Source: Muribaculum sp.
Lineage (GTDB): Bacteria; Bacillota; Clostridia; Lachnospirales; Lachnospiraceae
Direction of reading: 5' to 3'
NCBI GenBank assembly: GCA_023663735.1
Contig: JAMPGV010000017.1
Span: 1-45,329, forward strand
DNA: 45,329 nucleotides
Shown here: in pieces, positions 26,741 to 36,500 of the stretch
Layout: each line of letters starts with the position of its first letter
How positions within the stretch are numbered: the stretch's first letter is position 1
Position numbers and translations under genes: made by a program
Notes under the pieces: model-generated
What the model was told of the DNA's origin: nothing
Database searches by the model: none
Seen by the model: only the letters and a program-made list of their open reading frames with translations

Positions 26741-28410
26741 TGCGCGCGGATATGAAGAAACTGCGGACGGAACAATATCTTTTCGGGGCGGTCATGGCGC
26801 TTGCCGCCGTCCTGCGGCTGGTTTGTCTGGGTTCCATGCCCGGCGGCCTGCATCAGGACGAAAGTTTTGTGGCGTGGAACGCTTTTGCGATCTTTCACGA
26901 GGGCATGGATTCCGCAGGGCATGTGATGCCTGTGTACATGGCGGACTGGGGGGACGGCCACAGCGCGCTGTATGTGTGGCTGACGCTGCCGCTCCTCGCC
27001 TTAAACGGTGGGCATGTCACGCCTTTCTTGAGCAGGCTGCCGCAGGCTCTGACGGGCATTCTGACCATTGGGGCGCTCTATGGCGTCATCAGGCGGATGC
27101 TGGGGAGGGAGGCGGCTCTGTGGACGAGCTTTCTTCTGGCGGTCTGCCCCTGGCATGTCATGATGTCGAGATGGGGGCTGGATGCGAATCTGGCGCCGGG
27201 CTTTCTGATCTTCGGGCTGTACTTCTTCGTGCGGGCGTTGTCCGCAGAGACGCAAGAAAAGCCGGGCGGAAAGATTCCGGACGGAAGAATTCTGAGGGGA
27301 AGAATCCCGGCGAAGGGGAGATTCCTGCTGCTCTCGGCGTTTTTTTACGGGCTGGCGCTGTATTCCTATGCGGTGATCTGGCCCATCGTGCCGTTGATGC
27401 TGATGCTGCAGATTCTCTATGGGCTGTGGCATCGAAAGCTTTGCATCGACAGATGGAGCCTGCTCTCGGCGTTTGTGTTATTGATTATGGCGATGCCGCT
27501 GCTCTTGTTCCTTCTGGTCAATTCCGGGATCCTGCCGCAGATAGAACTGCCTTTTTTGACGATTCCCCGCATGGGAGGCTACCGGGGCGGGGAGGTGGCT
27601 TTTGATCTTGCGAGGATGTGGTCCAATGTCCGGACAGCCCTCTCTCTTCTGTGGCATCAGAACACGGGAGCGCCCTATGACGTGCTGCTGCCGTGGGGAT
27701 TGTTTTACGATGTGGGCAGGGTATTCATCCTGATCGGGGCGGTTCTGCTGGTGATTCGGACGGCGCGCGGATTGTGGCGGCGGGAATATGCGGAAGAGAC
27801 GCTTCTGCTGATCCAGCTGGCCGGGGGCGGCGTGGTCTGCCTGCTTGTGACCGCCGTGCTGCATCAGATCAACGCTCTCTATATTCCCCTTGTCATCTGC
27901 GAGGGATACGGCGTGTTCCGCCTGCTGGAGGGGATCCGGAGACATGCCGCCGTTTGGGGGCGTGTGTGCGGATGCCTTTTGGCTGCAGTATATCTGCTTT
28001 GTTTGGCGGGCTTTCAGAGAGATTATTATACGAGTTACCGCAAGGTGGCGGACGCCTATTTCGGGGCGGGCGTCGAGGAGTGCGTGGAGTATGCGCTGGA
28101 GGCGTGCGGACGGACAGGGATCCGCACCGTCACGGCGGAACAGGCGGCTCAGTGGCCCAGACTGCTCCTATATACCGAGACGCTGCCCTCCGCATATCTG
28201 GGGTCCGTGGTCTATGACGTCGCGCCCGCGCCCGCCAGTTTCAAGGCGGGGGATATTCTGATCCGCACCCGGATCGACAAGGAACGGATCGATACGGACA
28301 GCATTTACATTCTATATTATATTGACAGGGAACTGTTCGAAGAGGAATTTGAGCTGGTTCCGTTTAGGGATTGGTATGTGGCGGTACCGGAAAAATATAT
28401 AGAATCTTAA
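26731..28410 (+). CDS. Glycosyltransferase family 39-like integral membrane protein
   Basis: 559 residues with about ten to twelve hydrophobic segments. HQDESFVAWNAFAIF (His41, Asp43, Glu44) is the early Asp-Glu motif of GT-C fold transferases such as ArnT and protein mannosyltransferases, which use lipid-linked sugars outside the membrane. SRLPQALTGILTIGALYGVI and WHVMMSRWGLDANLAPGFLI also fit. The C-terminal 130 residues are soluble and have no recognised family. The start is uncertain: ATG at 26731, 26740 or 26752 are all in frame and lie in the 13-bp repeat region. Donor and acceptor are unknown; neighbours give no sugar pathway. Confidence 0.75.
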   Translation: MGGMRADMKKLRTEQYLFGAVMALAAVLRLVCLGSMPGGLHQDESFVAWNAFAIFHEGMDSAGHVMPVYMADWGDGHSALYVWLTLPLLALNGGHVTPFLSRLPQALTGILTIGALYGVIRRMLGREAALWTSFLLAVCPWHVMMSRWGLDANLAPGFLIFGLYFFVRALSAETQEKPGGKIPDGRILRGRIPAKGRFLLLSAFFYGLALYSYAVIWPIVPLMLMLQILYGLWHRKLCIDRWSLLSAFVLLIMAMPLLLFLLVNSGILPQIELPFLTIPRMGGYRGGEVAFDLARMWSNVRTALSLLWHQNTGAPYDVLLPWGLFYDVGRVFILIGAVLLVIRTARGLWRREYAEETLLLIQLAGGGVVCLLVTAVLHQINALYIPLVICEGYGVFRLLEGIRRHAAVWGRVCGCLLAAVYLLCLAGFQRDYYTSYRKVADAYFGAGVEECVEYALEACGRTGIRTVTAEQAAQWPRLLLYTETLPSAYLGSVVYDVAPAPASFKAGDILIRTRIDKERIDTDSIYILYYIDRELFEEEFELVPFRDWYVAVPEKYIES

Positions 28411-28431
28411 GAATTTTCCGCCGCGTCGCGG

Positions 28432-28460
28432 TTGCAATCATAATCTTGGGATGATAAAAT
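28432..28460 (+). promoter_or_regulatory. Promoter of the first BspA-like gene
   Basis: TTGCAA (28432-28437), 17 bases, TAAAAT (28455-28460), with TGA before the -10 box. The same design occurs before the second paralogue at 33366-33394. Confidence 0.65.
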
Positions 28461-28513
28461 AACGGTGTAAATGTAAATAGTCTAAGCTTTTTAGATCATT
28501 GGGAGGAATTATT

Positions 28514-31500
28514 TTGAAAGCGAAGAGAATACTGGCAACCATACTGAGCGTGGCGCTGGTCGTCACCTCGGGGAATTTTACGCTGGACGTCTCTGCGACG
28601 TGGGACGGGGGCGATACGCCCGTCGTCGGCACGGAACAGACAGACCCCGGATCGGATGAGGAATCGTCCGGAGAGAATCTGGGGGACGGGAGCGACGCGG
28701 CGGACGCCGATTCCGCGGAGACGGGAGAAGCGGGCGCCGATCAGGCCTTGGCGGCGGAAGGCGGAAGCCAAGGCGGAGACGACTTGATCGTTGCGTGGAA
28801 CGATTATTTCGCCGTGACGGAGAGCGGGAAGCTGTGCGAGAAGGAAGGAACGCCCATCAGCGGACTCAGAGGCACGGTGGCGCTTCCCAAAGAGGCAAAG
28901 CGGATTCCTGCGGGAATCTTCAGCAATAATACAAATATCACGGCGCTGACCATCCCGGCGGACAGCCTTCTTGAGGCGATCGACGAGGGCGCGTTCAAAG
29001 GTTCGGGGATCACCGCCATTTCCCTGCCGGACGCCGTGACGGAGATCAAGAAGGAGACGTTCAAAAACTCCGCGCTTAGGAGCATTGAGTTCCGCTCCAC
29101 CAGCAGACTGGTTTCCGTCGGCGAGGAGGCGTTTTTGGGATGTAAGCTGACGACGATGGAATTTCCGGTCACGGTGGTTCGCGTGGAGGAATCCGCATTC
29201 CGCGACTGTACGGAGTTAAACAGCATTACGCTGCACAATGTGGAGCAGCTCGGCAACCATGTGTTCCGTAACAGTGCGAAGCTGACTTCCATCGGCTGGG
29301 GCGAGAAGCTGACGAAGATCGGGAATTATGCGTTTGCGGGAACCGGCGTCAGCAGAACGCTCGACCTGAGCAAAGCCTTCGCCAACGTTTCCCAAGACGG
29401 ATGGGGAAGTTCCGTGTTCGAGGGCTGTGCCGCTCTGACAGCGGTGAAGCTTCCCGCCGGTATGACGCTCATACCCGAAGCCATGTTTAAAAATTGTACG
29501 AGTCTGGCCACGATCGACATTCCCGTGGGATGCAAGGTCATTAAGCGGGAAGCGTTCTTTGGCTGCGCCGTGAAGAAAGTTACGGTTCCGGCGAATGTGG
29601 ACGCTATTGAATCAGGAGCTTTTGCGGACTGCCAGAGCCTGACCGAGGTCACGGTCAATCAGCGTGGCAGCGCAAACGGCGACAGCAGTATCAAATTGGC
29701 GGAAGATGCGTTTAACCAGAAGAAGCTGACCATGAAGGGATACGACGGAACGGTCGAGGACTATGCGACAGAGAAGGGCTATACCTTCACAACGCTCTAT
29801 GCTTCCCATGCCGTCACCGTAAAAGTAAACAATTCCGATTACGGAAAGGCGACGCTGTCTGCGAAGAAGGCGCGCGAGGGAGACATTATTGAAGTGACGG
29901 TCACGCCCGCTTCCGCGGATTACCGTCTGCGTTCCTATGGATTTAAATACAACGACGAGCTGGTGACGAATCTGAAAGAGGAGAAGGCCGGCAGTCAGGT
30001 GTTCAGCTTTGTGATGCCGGACGAGGATGTGGAAGTGTATGTGCCTTTCGAGCGGGTGGCGCTTGCCTATGCGTCCCTGCGGAAGGATTTTGAGCAGACG
30101 GACACCCAGATGTCCTACAGCTGGGACGGCAAGAAACTGATCTTTGACAAGACCGGTATGTCCTGCAGGCTGGTGGTGGAAGGCAAGAGAGGCAGCAGCT
30201 GGTATGAGATCTCCACTTGGGCGCTCGATTTCAGCAGCAGCAAATCCTCCGTGGTATCCGTGAACGAACAGGGCGTGCTGTATGCCCGCGGCAAAGGAAC
30301 AGCCAAGATTACGGCGACGCTGAAAGAAGACAACACGAAGAGCGTTTCCTTTAATGTGACGGTGGAAGAGGAAGCGGTGATCGATTACGACAATATCCAG
30401 ATCAGTTTTGCGGATTTGGAAAAGGCCAAAGAGACCACGGAAACCATTCCGGAAGAGGGCGGAAACAAGGTGTACAAAGTCATCCAGTATACCAAGAGCC
30501 AGCTGAGCAAAGAGGAACAGTGGTTTACCGTCAACCTGAAGGCGACGGAGTTCCTTGACAGCGCCAATCTGAACGTGATCTCGGAGTGGAAATCGGCCAA
30601 CGAGGAATTTGCCTATGTGGACAACGCATCGGTGAACAATAACACCAATGTGATCCGCGTGAAACAGGGCGTCGTGGGCGAGACGTCCGTGACGGTCTCC
30701 GTCACAAACGGCAAGACCGGGAAAAACAAAAAGATTGAGTATGAGGAGAGTATCATTATCCGGGTGATTGATGTGACGCCCAGACTGCTCCAGAGTACGC
30801 TGACGGTTAATTCCAATTGCGACGTCAACTCCGGTATGGAATTTGATCTGCTGTCCGTGTACGGATACGAGGTGGATCTGTCCAGCCTTTCGGTAGACCT
30901 GCTTGTCAGCGGTAGCAAAACCAGAGATTACGAACCGCTGGACACTGTGCTTATCGGACTCTCCAACGGCAGACCCTATATTGAACTCTCGCCGGAGGGC
31001 AGGACACTGCTGGCGAACAAGTCCAGCAAGACCTATACCAACGCTTATATCAGAGGAGAATATACCTATTTGTCGGACAGCGGAGCTGCGGTGACGGAGG
31101 AGTTCCACACGCCCATCAAGTCTCTGGTGCTGACCAAGAAGGCTTTAAAGCCGACCGTCAAGCTGAGCGGCAAGATCAACCTGTTTTTCAACGCAGCTGC
31201 GGATGTGGAGGACAAAGGCGAGGTCAAGATCACGCAGAGCTTAAAGACGCTGAACGTGGCGAATTATCGTTTGGTCTCCGAGGCCAATTATAAGCTTGCC
31301 AATTCCGAGACGCCGGATCCTTTCGCCAACAATTTTGATGTGAGTGCGGACGGCGTGATTACCCGGAGCGCAAACGAGGAGCTGATGACGGACGCCAAAG
31401 GCAAGGTGGTCACCAAGGGGTATCTGGAGATCACTTATGAGGGATACGCTCCTGTCTATGTAAAGATTACGGTTCCGACCAAGAATACCAAGCCCGCCTA

Positions 31501-33193
31501 TGTGCTTTCTAAGACCAAGGCGACGGTGAACGCCAACAGCAGGGGATATGCGGTGGGACTCCAGATTCTGGAGAAGAAGTCTAAGAAGCCGATTTCTCTG
31601 GCGCATCTGACGGAGCTGAGCTTTAACCAGTCCTCCTCCGGAACGACCATGGGTCTGTTTGAGGAGCTGGATGCAGCGGACGCAAGGCTTACGGATACCA
31701 TTACGCTGAAGATCAACGACGCCAGCAAGGGCAAGGCGATCATCAACGTGGAGATGGATACCTGGAACGAGCCGATGAAGTTCACCTTCAATTTGAGCGT
31801 GAACAGCAAAGCGCCTTCGGCGAAACTAAAGAAGACCACGCTGACGTTAAACAATCTGTGTGTGGGCAAGGAAGAGAGTACGACGGTATCCTTAAATCAG
31901 GCGGATGTGGAGATCCTCTCCATGGATCAAATTGAGTTCGCGGGGAAGGACGCGCTGGCCTATGACGCGCAGAAGATTCTGCCGAATATCATTTATTCCG
32001 CCGAGGACAAAACGCTGACGGTATCCGCCAGCGATACGGTGCAGGCCGGAAGCTATAAGTTCCGCATGACGCCGCATGTGCAGTATACCAACGGCCAGAC
32101 GGCGGATCTCAAGAGCGTCACCGTCACCGTGAAAGTGATCGGCAAACAGCTGACCGCAACTTTGAAACCCACCAGCGTGACGCTGAATAATAAGTTTGTG
32201 GGCAGAGAGACGGCTGTCACTTCCTATACGATCAAGAATATGCCCGCCGGAAACGGCGCCATCACCATCCAGTCTCAGGATGTGACGATCAGCGGCGTGA
32301 ATGCGTCCGCGCAGGATATGAAGAACGCTTTTGACTTTACGTTCGACAGCGACGCCGCCAAGATCCGCGTGAGCCAGCTGCAGACGGTCGGCAAGACGGG
32401 CAGTTATAAATACGAGATTGCCGGATTAAAGGTGGTAATCGGAGGCGCCGCAGTAGAGATCCAGCCGTTTAAGATCACCGTGAAGGTGATTAACAAGGCG
32501 GCTACCGTGACGGCGAAGGCGAGCGGCAATATCAATCCGATCAGCGGAAGCGGCATTGTCTATACGCTGAAAACAGGAAACACCAGCGCGCAGATCACCG
32601 ATGTCACCGTGAAAGAGCTGAATAAAGTCAACGGCAAATACAATATGGTGGATTTGGAGAACTTCCAGATCGGAGAGATTCAGAGGAACGAGGACGACGG
32701 CATCGTCAGCGTACAGATTCTGGCCAACGACAATAAGAACGTAGCCAACGGAACGCATAAGCTGCGCATCGGAATCAAGCTCGAGGGCGCGGCGCCGGAG
32801 GAGAGCGAGATTGCCTGGACGAAAGATCTGTCTGTCAAACCCAAGCAGACCTTGCCGAAGGTGAAAGCGGACGTGACTTCCGCCACGATGTATGCGGGCG
32901 TGTCCATTGACAGCCCCAAGCGCTCTCAGCAGATCCGGCTCACCAAGACTACGGAGAAATCGGCCGTCATGAATAATGTTGTCTTGGCGGACAGCAATTC
33001 GGAAAACATCAAGAAAGCGCTGCGGGTGACAGCGTTCGACCGCGACACCCAGACGGCCACGGTTACTTTGATTCGGCCGGATCTGCTGGTTGCCGACACG
33101 GAATACACCGTGAAGCTGGAAGCCAGATATGAGAAACAGATGACCAAGACAAAGGGTTCGGCCTTTACGTTGAAACTGAAAGTTTTGAACTAA
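28514..33193 (+). CDS. Secreted BspA-like leucine-rich-repeat and Ig-like protein, paralogue 1
   Basis: 1559 residues from TTG at 28514, 7 bases after GGAGG. A signal peptide (KRILATILSVALVVTSG) is followed by an acidic Ser, Gly and Asp-rich linker. One BspA-type LRR module runs from NDYFAVTESGKL to YDGTVEDYATEKGY; repeats have the form LTSIGWGEKLTKIGNYAFAG. Then come an InlB-repeat-like part (VTVKVNNSDYGKATLSAKKA), a Big_2-like Ig domain (SVVSVNEQGVLYARGKGTAK) and about six further Ig-like modules with a TLTLNN type strand. No LPxTG, SLH or choline-binding motif is seen, so attachment is unknown. Such proteins often bind host or bacterial surfaces; the ligand cannot be inferred. Confidence 0.85.
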   Translation: MKAKRILATILSVALVVTSGNFTLDVSATWDGGDTPVVGTEQTDPGSDEESSGENLGDGSDAADADSAETGEAGADQALAAEGGSQGGDDLIVAWNDYFAVTESGKLCEKEGTPISGLRGTVALPKEAKRIPAGIFSNNTNITALTIPADSLLEAIDEGAFKGSGITAISLPDAVTEIKKETFKNSALRSIEFRSTSRLVSVGEEAFLGCKLTTMEFPVTVVRVEESAFRDCTELNSITLHNVEQLGNHVFRNSAKLTSIGWGEKLTKIGNYAFAGTGVSRTLDLSKAFANVSQDGWGSSVFEGCAALTAVKLPAGMTLIPEAMFKNCTSLATIDIPVGCKVIKREAFFGCAVKKVTVPANVDAIESGAFADCQSLTEVTVNQRGSANGDSSIKLAEDAFNQKKLTMKGYDGTVEDYATEKGYTFTTLYASHAVTVKVNNSDYGKATLSAKKAREGDIIEVTVTPASADYRLRSYGFKYNDELVTNLKEEKAGSQVFSFVMPDEDVEVYVPFERVALAYASLRKDFEQTDTQMSYSWDGKKLIFDKTGMSCRLVVEGKRGSSWYEISTWALDFSSSKSSVVSVNEQGVLYARGKGTAKITATLKEDNTKSVSFNVTVEEEAVIDYDNIQISFADLEKAKETTETIPEEGGNKVYKVIQYTKSQLSKEEQWFTVNLKATEFLDSANLNVISEWKSANEEFAYVDNASVNNNTNVIRVKQGVVGETSVTVSVTNGKTGKNKKIEYEESIIIRVIDVTPRLLQSTLTVNSNCDVNSGMEFDLLSVYGYEVDLSSLSVDLLVSGSKTRDYEPLDTVLIGLSNGRPYIELSPEGRTLLANKSSKTYTNAYIRGEYTYLSDSGAAVTEEFHTPIKSLVLTKKALKPTVKLSGKINLFFNAAADVEDKGEVKITQSLKTLNVANYRLVSEANYKLANSETPDPFANNFDVSADGVITRSANEELMTDAKGKVVTKGYLEITYEGYAPVYVKITVPTKNTKPAYVLSKTKATVNANSRGYAVGLQILEKKSKKPISLAHLTELSFNQSSSGTTMGLFEELDAADARLTDTITLKINDASKGKAIINVEMDTWNEPMKFTFNLSVNSKAPSAKLKKTTLTLNNLCVGKEESTTVSLNQADVEILSMDQIEFAGKDALAYDAQKILPNIIYSAEDKTLTVSASDTVQAGSYKFRMTPHVQYTNGQTADLKSVTVTVKVIGKQLTATLKPTSVTLNNKFVGRETAVTSYTIKNMPAGNGAITIQSQDVTISGVNASAQDMKNAFDFTFDSDAAKIRVSQLQTVGKTGSYKYEIAGLKVVIGGAAVEIQPFKITVKVINKAATVTAKASGNINPISGSGIVYTLKTGNTSAQITDVTVKELNKVNGKYNMVDLENFQIGEIQRNEDDGIVSVQILANDNKNVANGTHKLRIGIKLEGAAPEESEIAWTKDLSVKPKQTLPKVKADVTSATMYAGVSIDSPKRSQQIRLTKTTEKSAVMNNVVLADSNSENIKKALRVTAFDRDTQTATVTLIRPDLLVADTEYTVKLEARYEKQMTKTKGSAFTLKLKVLN

Positions 33194-33264
33194 AAACACA
33201 TTCCCTAGGGAAACGCTGATGAAAGCGCTCCCCAGAAAACTCTTCTTAGTAAACATTTCAACAG

Positions 33265-33309
33265 ACCGGGATCCGGAGCGGCGCGAAGCTGCTCCGGATT
33301 CCGGTTTTT
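33265..33309 (+). terminator. Intrinsic terminator between the BspA-like paralogues
   Basis: ACCGGGATCCGGAGC (33265-33279) pairs with GCTCCGGATTCCGGT (33291-33305), 15 bp with one G-T pair, followed by TTTTT. It ends transcription of paralogue 1, so the paralogues are separate units. Confidence 0.88.
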
Positions 33310-33365
33310 ATCGACGGATTTTCTTCTTTTTCTATTTCGGGCAAGGAAAAAAGTGGTGCAGATGG

Positions 33366-33394
33366 TTGCAATATCATTTGAGGAATGCTAAAAT
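33366..33394 (+). promoter_or_regulatory. Promoter of the second BspA-like gene
   Basis: TTGCAA (33366-33371), 17 bases, TAAAAT (33389-33394), with TGC before the -10 box. Matches the promoter of paralogue 1. It gives a leader of about 190 bases; within the 399-base gap 33194-33592 it is preceded by the terminator at 33265 and followed by the 12-bp repeats near 33529. Confidence 0.65.
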
Positions 33395-33528
33395 AGTGAT
33401 ATCGTGATGTGATAGAGCCTGTAATTAAGCGGGTTTAGCAATATTATATTACGATGCGTTGCAGTATCCTACATGAGACTATGGCAGAAGCGTGATAGAA
33501 GTAGGGTAAAAGCAGGAGAGAAGTAGAC

Positions 33529-33576
33529 GTAGAAGCATATATAGAAGCATACATAGAATCATGACAGCAGCATGAT
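33529..33576 (+). repeat. Degenerate 12-bp repeats in the leader of the second BspA-like gene
   Basis: GTAGAAGCATAT (33529), ATAGAAGCATAC (33541), ATAGAATCATGA (33553) and CAGCAGCATGAT (33565), directly before the ribosome site GAGGAGG. More eroded purine-rich copies seem to reach back to about 33485. Confidence 0.65.
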
Positions 33577-33592
33577 AGAGGAGGTAATGAAA

Positions 33593-36500
33593 TTGAGCAG
33601 ATTAAAGTACGGGAGACGGATGATAGCTTATATCCTGAGCGTGGCTCTGGTGATGGGATCCGGGGATGCCGCTGTTCTCGCCAATGCTGCGGACGGCGCT
33701 TCGGGATCGCCGGCACAGGCGGACGGGAGCGATATTGCAGGCGGTCAGGACGGGCAGGAGACTGCGGGAACGGCAGACGGCGAGGACTATTGTACGGTAT
33801 CTGACGGAAACCTAGAGCTTAAAATAGAAGATATTAAGGAGGCTGCGAAGGAAGGGAAGCCGGTGACCATAACCATTCCGACAAAAGCTACCAGCATTCC
33901 TGCGGGTGTTTTGGGTATGGACGCTCTGGACGACATAACAACGGGGATCGAGATCGTGATCCCCGAGGGAAGCCTGTTGGAGACCATTGCTCCAGAAGCA
34001 TTTGCGAACTCTGCGGTCACGTCCCTAACGATTTCCGCTGACGTTCCCCTGCAGTCCATCGGCGATCGTGCGTTCGCAGGATCCAAGCTCACGGAAATTA
34101 TCTTTGAGGCGGACAGCGCATCTGCAGACGCAAAAGCGGCACGGATTATGGCGCTTGCCGATGAAGGATCCGATGGCGACGGAGAATCGGGCAGCGGATC
34201 TCCGATTGATTGGGGAGAGTATGTCTTTGAGGATTGCGATGGACTGCAGACGGTCATCTTGCCGGAAAATACGACAGAGATTACAGACGGTATGTTCAAC
34301 GGCTGTCTTAATCTGGAAACAATAGATATTCCCGAGAGCTGTACCAAAGTAGGAGTTTCGGCGTTTGAAGGGTGCGAAAATCTTCAAACAATCGACTTCC
34401 CTAAGAATGTGACAGAGATCGGAGACCGCGCTTTGGTGGATTGCAAAGCTTTGCAGGAAGTCATTATCAGACAGCGCGGTTCGGGGAATGAGACAGATGA
34501 AGCGGGCGTTTTGCAAGAAGGCGTAAGCTCGATTACGCTGAAGGAGAATCTCTTCGGGTGGACACAAACGGTACCGGATGCAACTACGCCTGACGGCACT
34601 GTTTCGGGCAATTTAACGGACCCTACAGAGACGATCATATTGCGCGGATACAACGGTACAGTGAAAACGTATGCCCAAGGTAAGACATATCTTCAATTTG
34701 AGACCTTGTTTGAAGAGAATGATTATTTTATCGTGGATCAGGCAGGAAGGCTGCAGTTAAGAACTGATGTGGAGTTGTCCGGAACAATAAGCGATGCTAA
34801 GCTTCCGAACAATGCAGAGAAGATTCCTAAGGGAATTTTTAATGAGTCGGACGAATCAGAGTATTCCTTCACGGCTCTGGCGATTGACGTGAATCAGAGC
34901 CGGCTGGGCGAGATTGCGGAAGGCGCTTTTGAAAATTCTGCGATCACTTCCCTTGAACTGCCCGAGGGTGTGAAGGAACTTCCGTTAAATGCATTTAAAG
35001 GCTCCGAACTGCAGACGATTACAACAAGAAATTTAACGGCGATTCGCGACTCTGCTTTTGAAAATTGTTCCGCTCTGACCGGAGTGCTTGAACTCCCCAA
35101 TATAGAGACAATCGGACAAAATGCGTTTGCAGATTGTGCGGCAGAAGACGGCGCAAAATTGGAATTTGTGTTTGGGGCGTCTTTGGAGAGCATTGGTCAA
35201 GGCGCGTTTCAAGAGAGCGGCGTGTCTGCGGTTGAGTTCGGAGATGGAACCCCGAAACTCGAGGAAATATCAGACCAGATGTTCGCGGGATGCACGAAGC
35301 TTTCTGCCATAACGATTCCGGAAAGCTGCACCCGGATCGGCAACTCTGCATTTATGGGCTGCGAATCCCTCAGTGAGATTGCAGTTCCCCAGAATTGCAG
35401 CCTAATTGGCGACTCTGCGTTTCAAGACTGCACAAGCCTTGCGCAGGTAACGATTCCCGAACAGCCGGAGCAGTCGGAGCAGTCGAAGGTGACGGTTACG
35501 ATCGGTGATTCCGCATTTGCGGGCTGTGAAAAACTGAAGGAGATCGAACTTCCTGCAAGTGTGACAGCGATCGGCAAGCGGGCCTTCTTCGGATGCGGTC
35601 TTACGAAAGTTTTGATTTATCAGTGTGCGGATTCCGAAGACGGTGTGAGTACGATTGTGCTTGACACGGAGGAGAGCGAGGACGTATTTGACCAGCCCAC
35701 ACTGACGCTGTACGGATATGACGGTACTGTCGAGCAATATGTGAAGGACAAGAACAAGCTTACCATACCGGACGATCCAGCTGACAAGAAGTATCAATAT
35801 ACCTTTCACACGCTTTTTGAAGAAAACGATTACTTCCGGGTAGACAGCAAGGGCGTTCTGCATGTGAAGAACGAAACCACTTTTGCAGAGGTTACGGGGA
35901 CCGTGGAGCTTCCCCACAGCGCCAAGAGGATTCCCGCCGGTATTTTCAGTAATCATGCGGGTATCACCGGGTTGACCGTTCCCGAGGACAGTATCTTGAA
36001 CACCATAGATGAGGCGGCATTTACGCGTTCCGGAATCAAATCGCTCGTGATTCCCCAAAACGTGAAGGAGATTCAAGACGACACATTCCGAAATGCCAAG
36101 ATCGAGACCGTCACATTTAGAGAGGGCAGCCTTTTGGAGCGGATCGGCAAGGATGCGTTCAGCGGAAGCAGCCTGAAAAAATTAGAGCTGCCCTATACGC
36201 TTGTCCATTCGGAGGGCGGGCAGGAGGAGCAGGATCCGGATCAGAATACCGGTCAGGACACAGTTGCGGATCAGAATCCGACGCAAGATCATGACATGAA
36301 TCAGGATTCTGATCAAGATACCGATCACAATTCCGAAAGCACGAAAAAGGAAAAGCCGATTCCCATCGAAATCGGGGACGGAGCATTTGACCGCTGCAGC
36401 AGTTTGGAGACGATCTCCCTGCGCGCGGTGAAAAGCATCGGTGCGTCCGCGTTTGAGGGATGCGACAAGCTGAGTACGATACAGTGGGGTTCTAGTCTGG

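Noticed and set aside
33220-33233. CcpA (cre)-like sequence TGAAAGCGCTCCCC
   Set aside because: Only the left half matches the cre consensus well, and it lies between a stop codon and a terminator, where a catabolite operator would serve no promoter.
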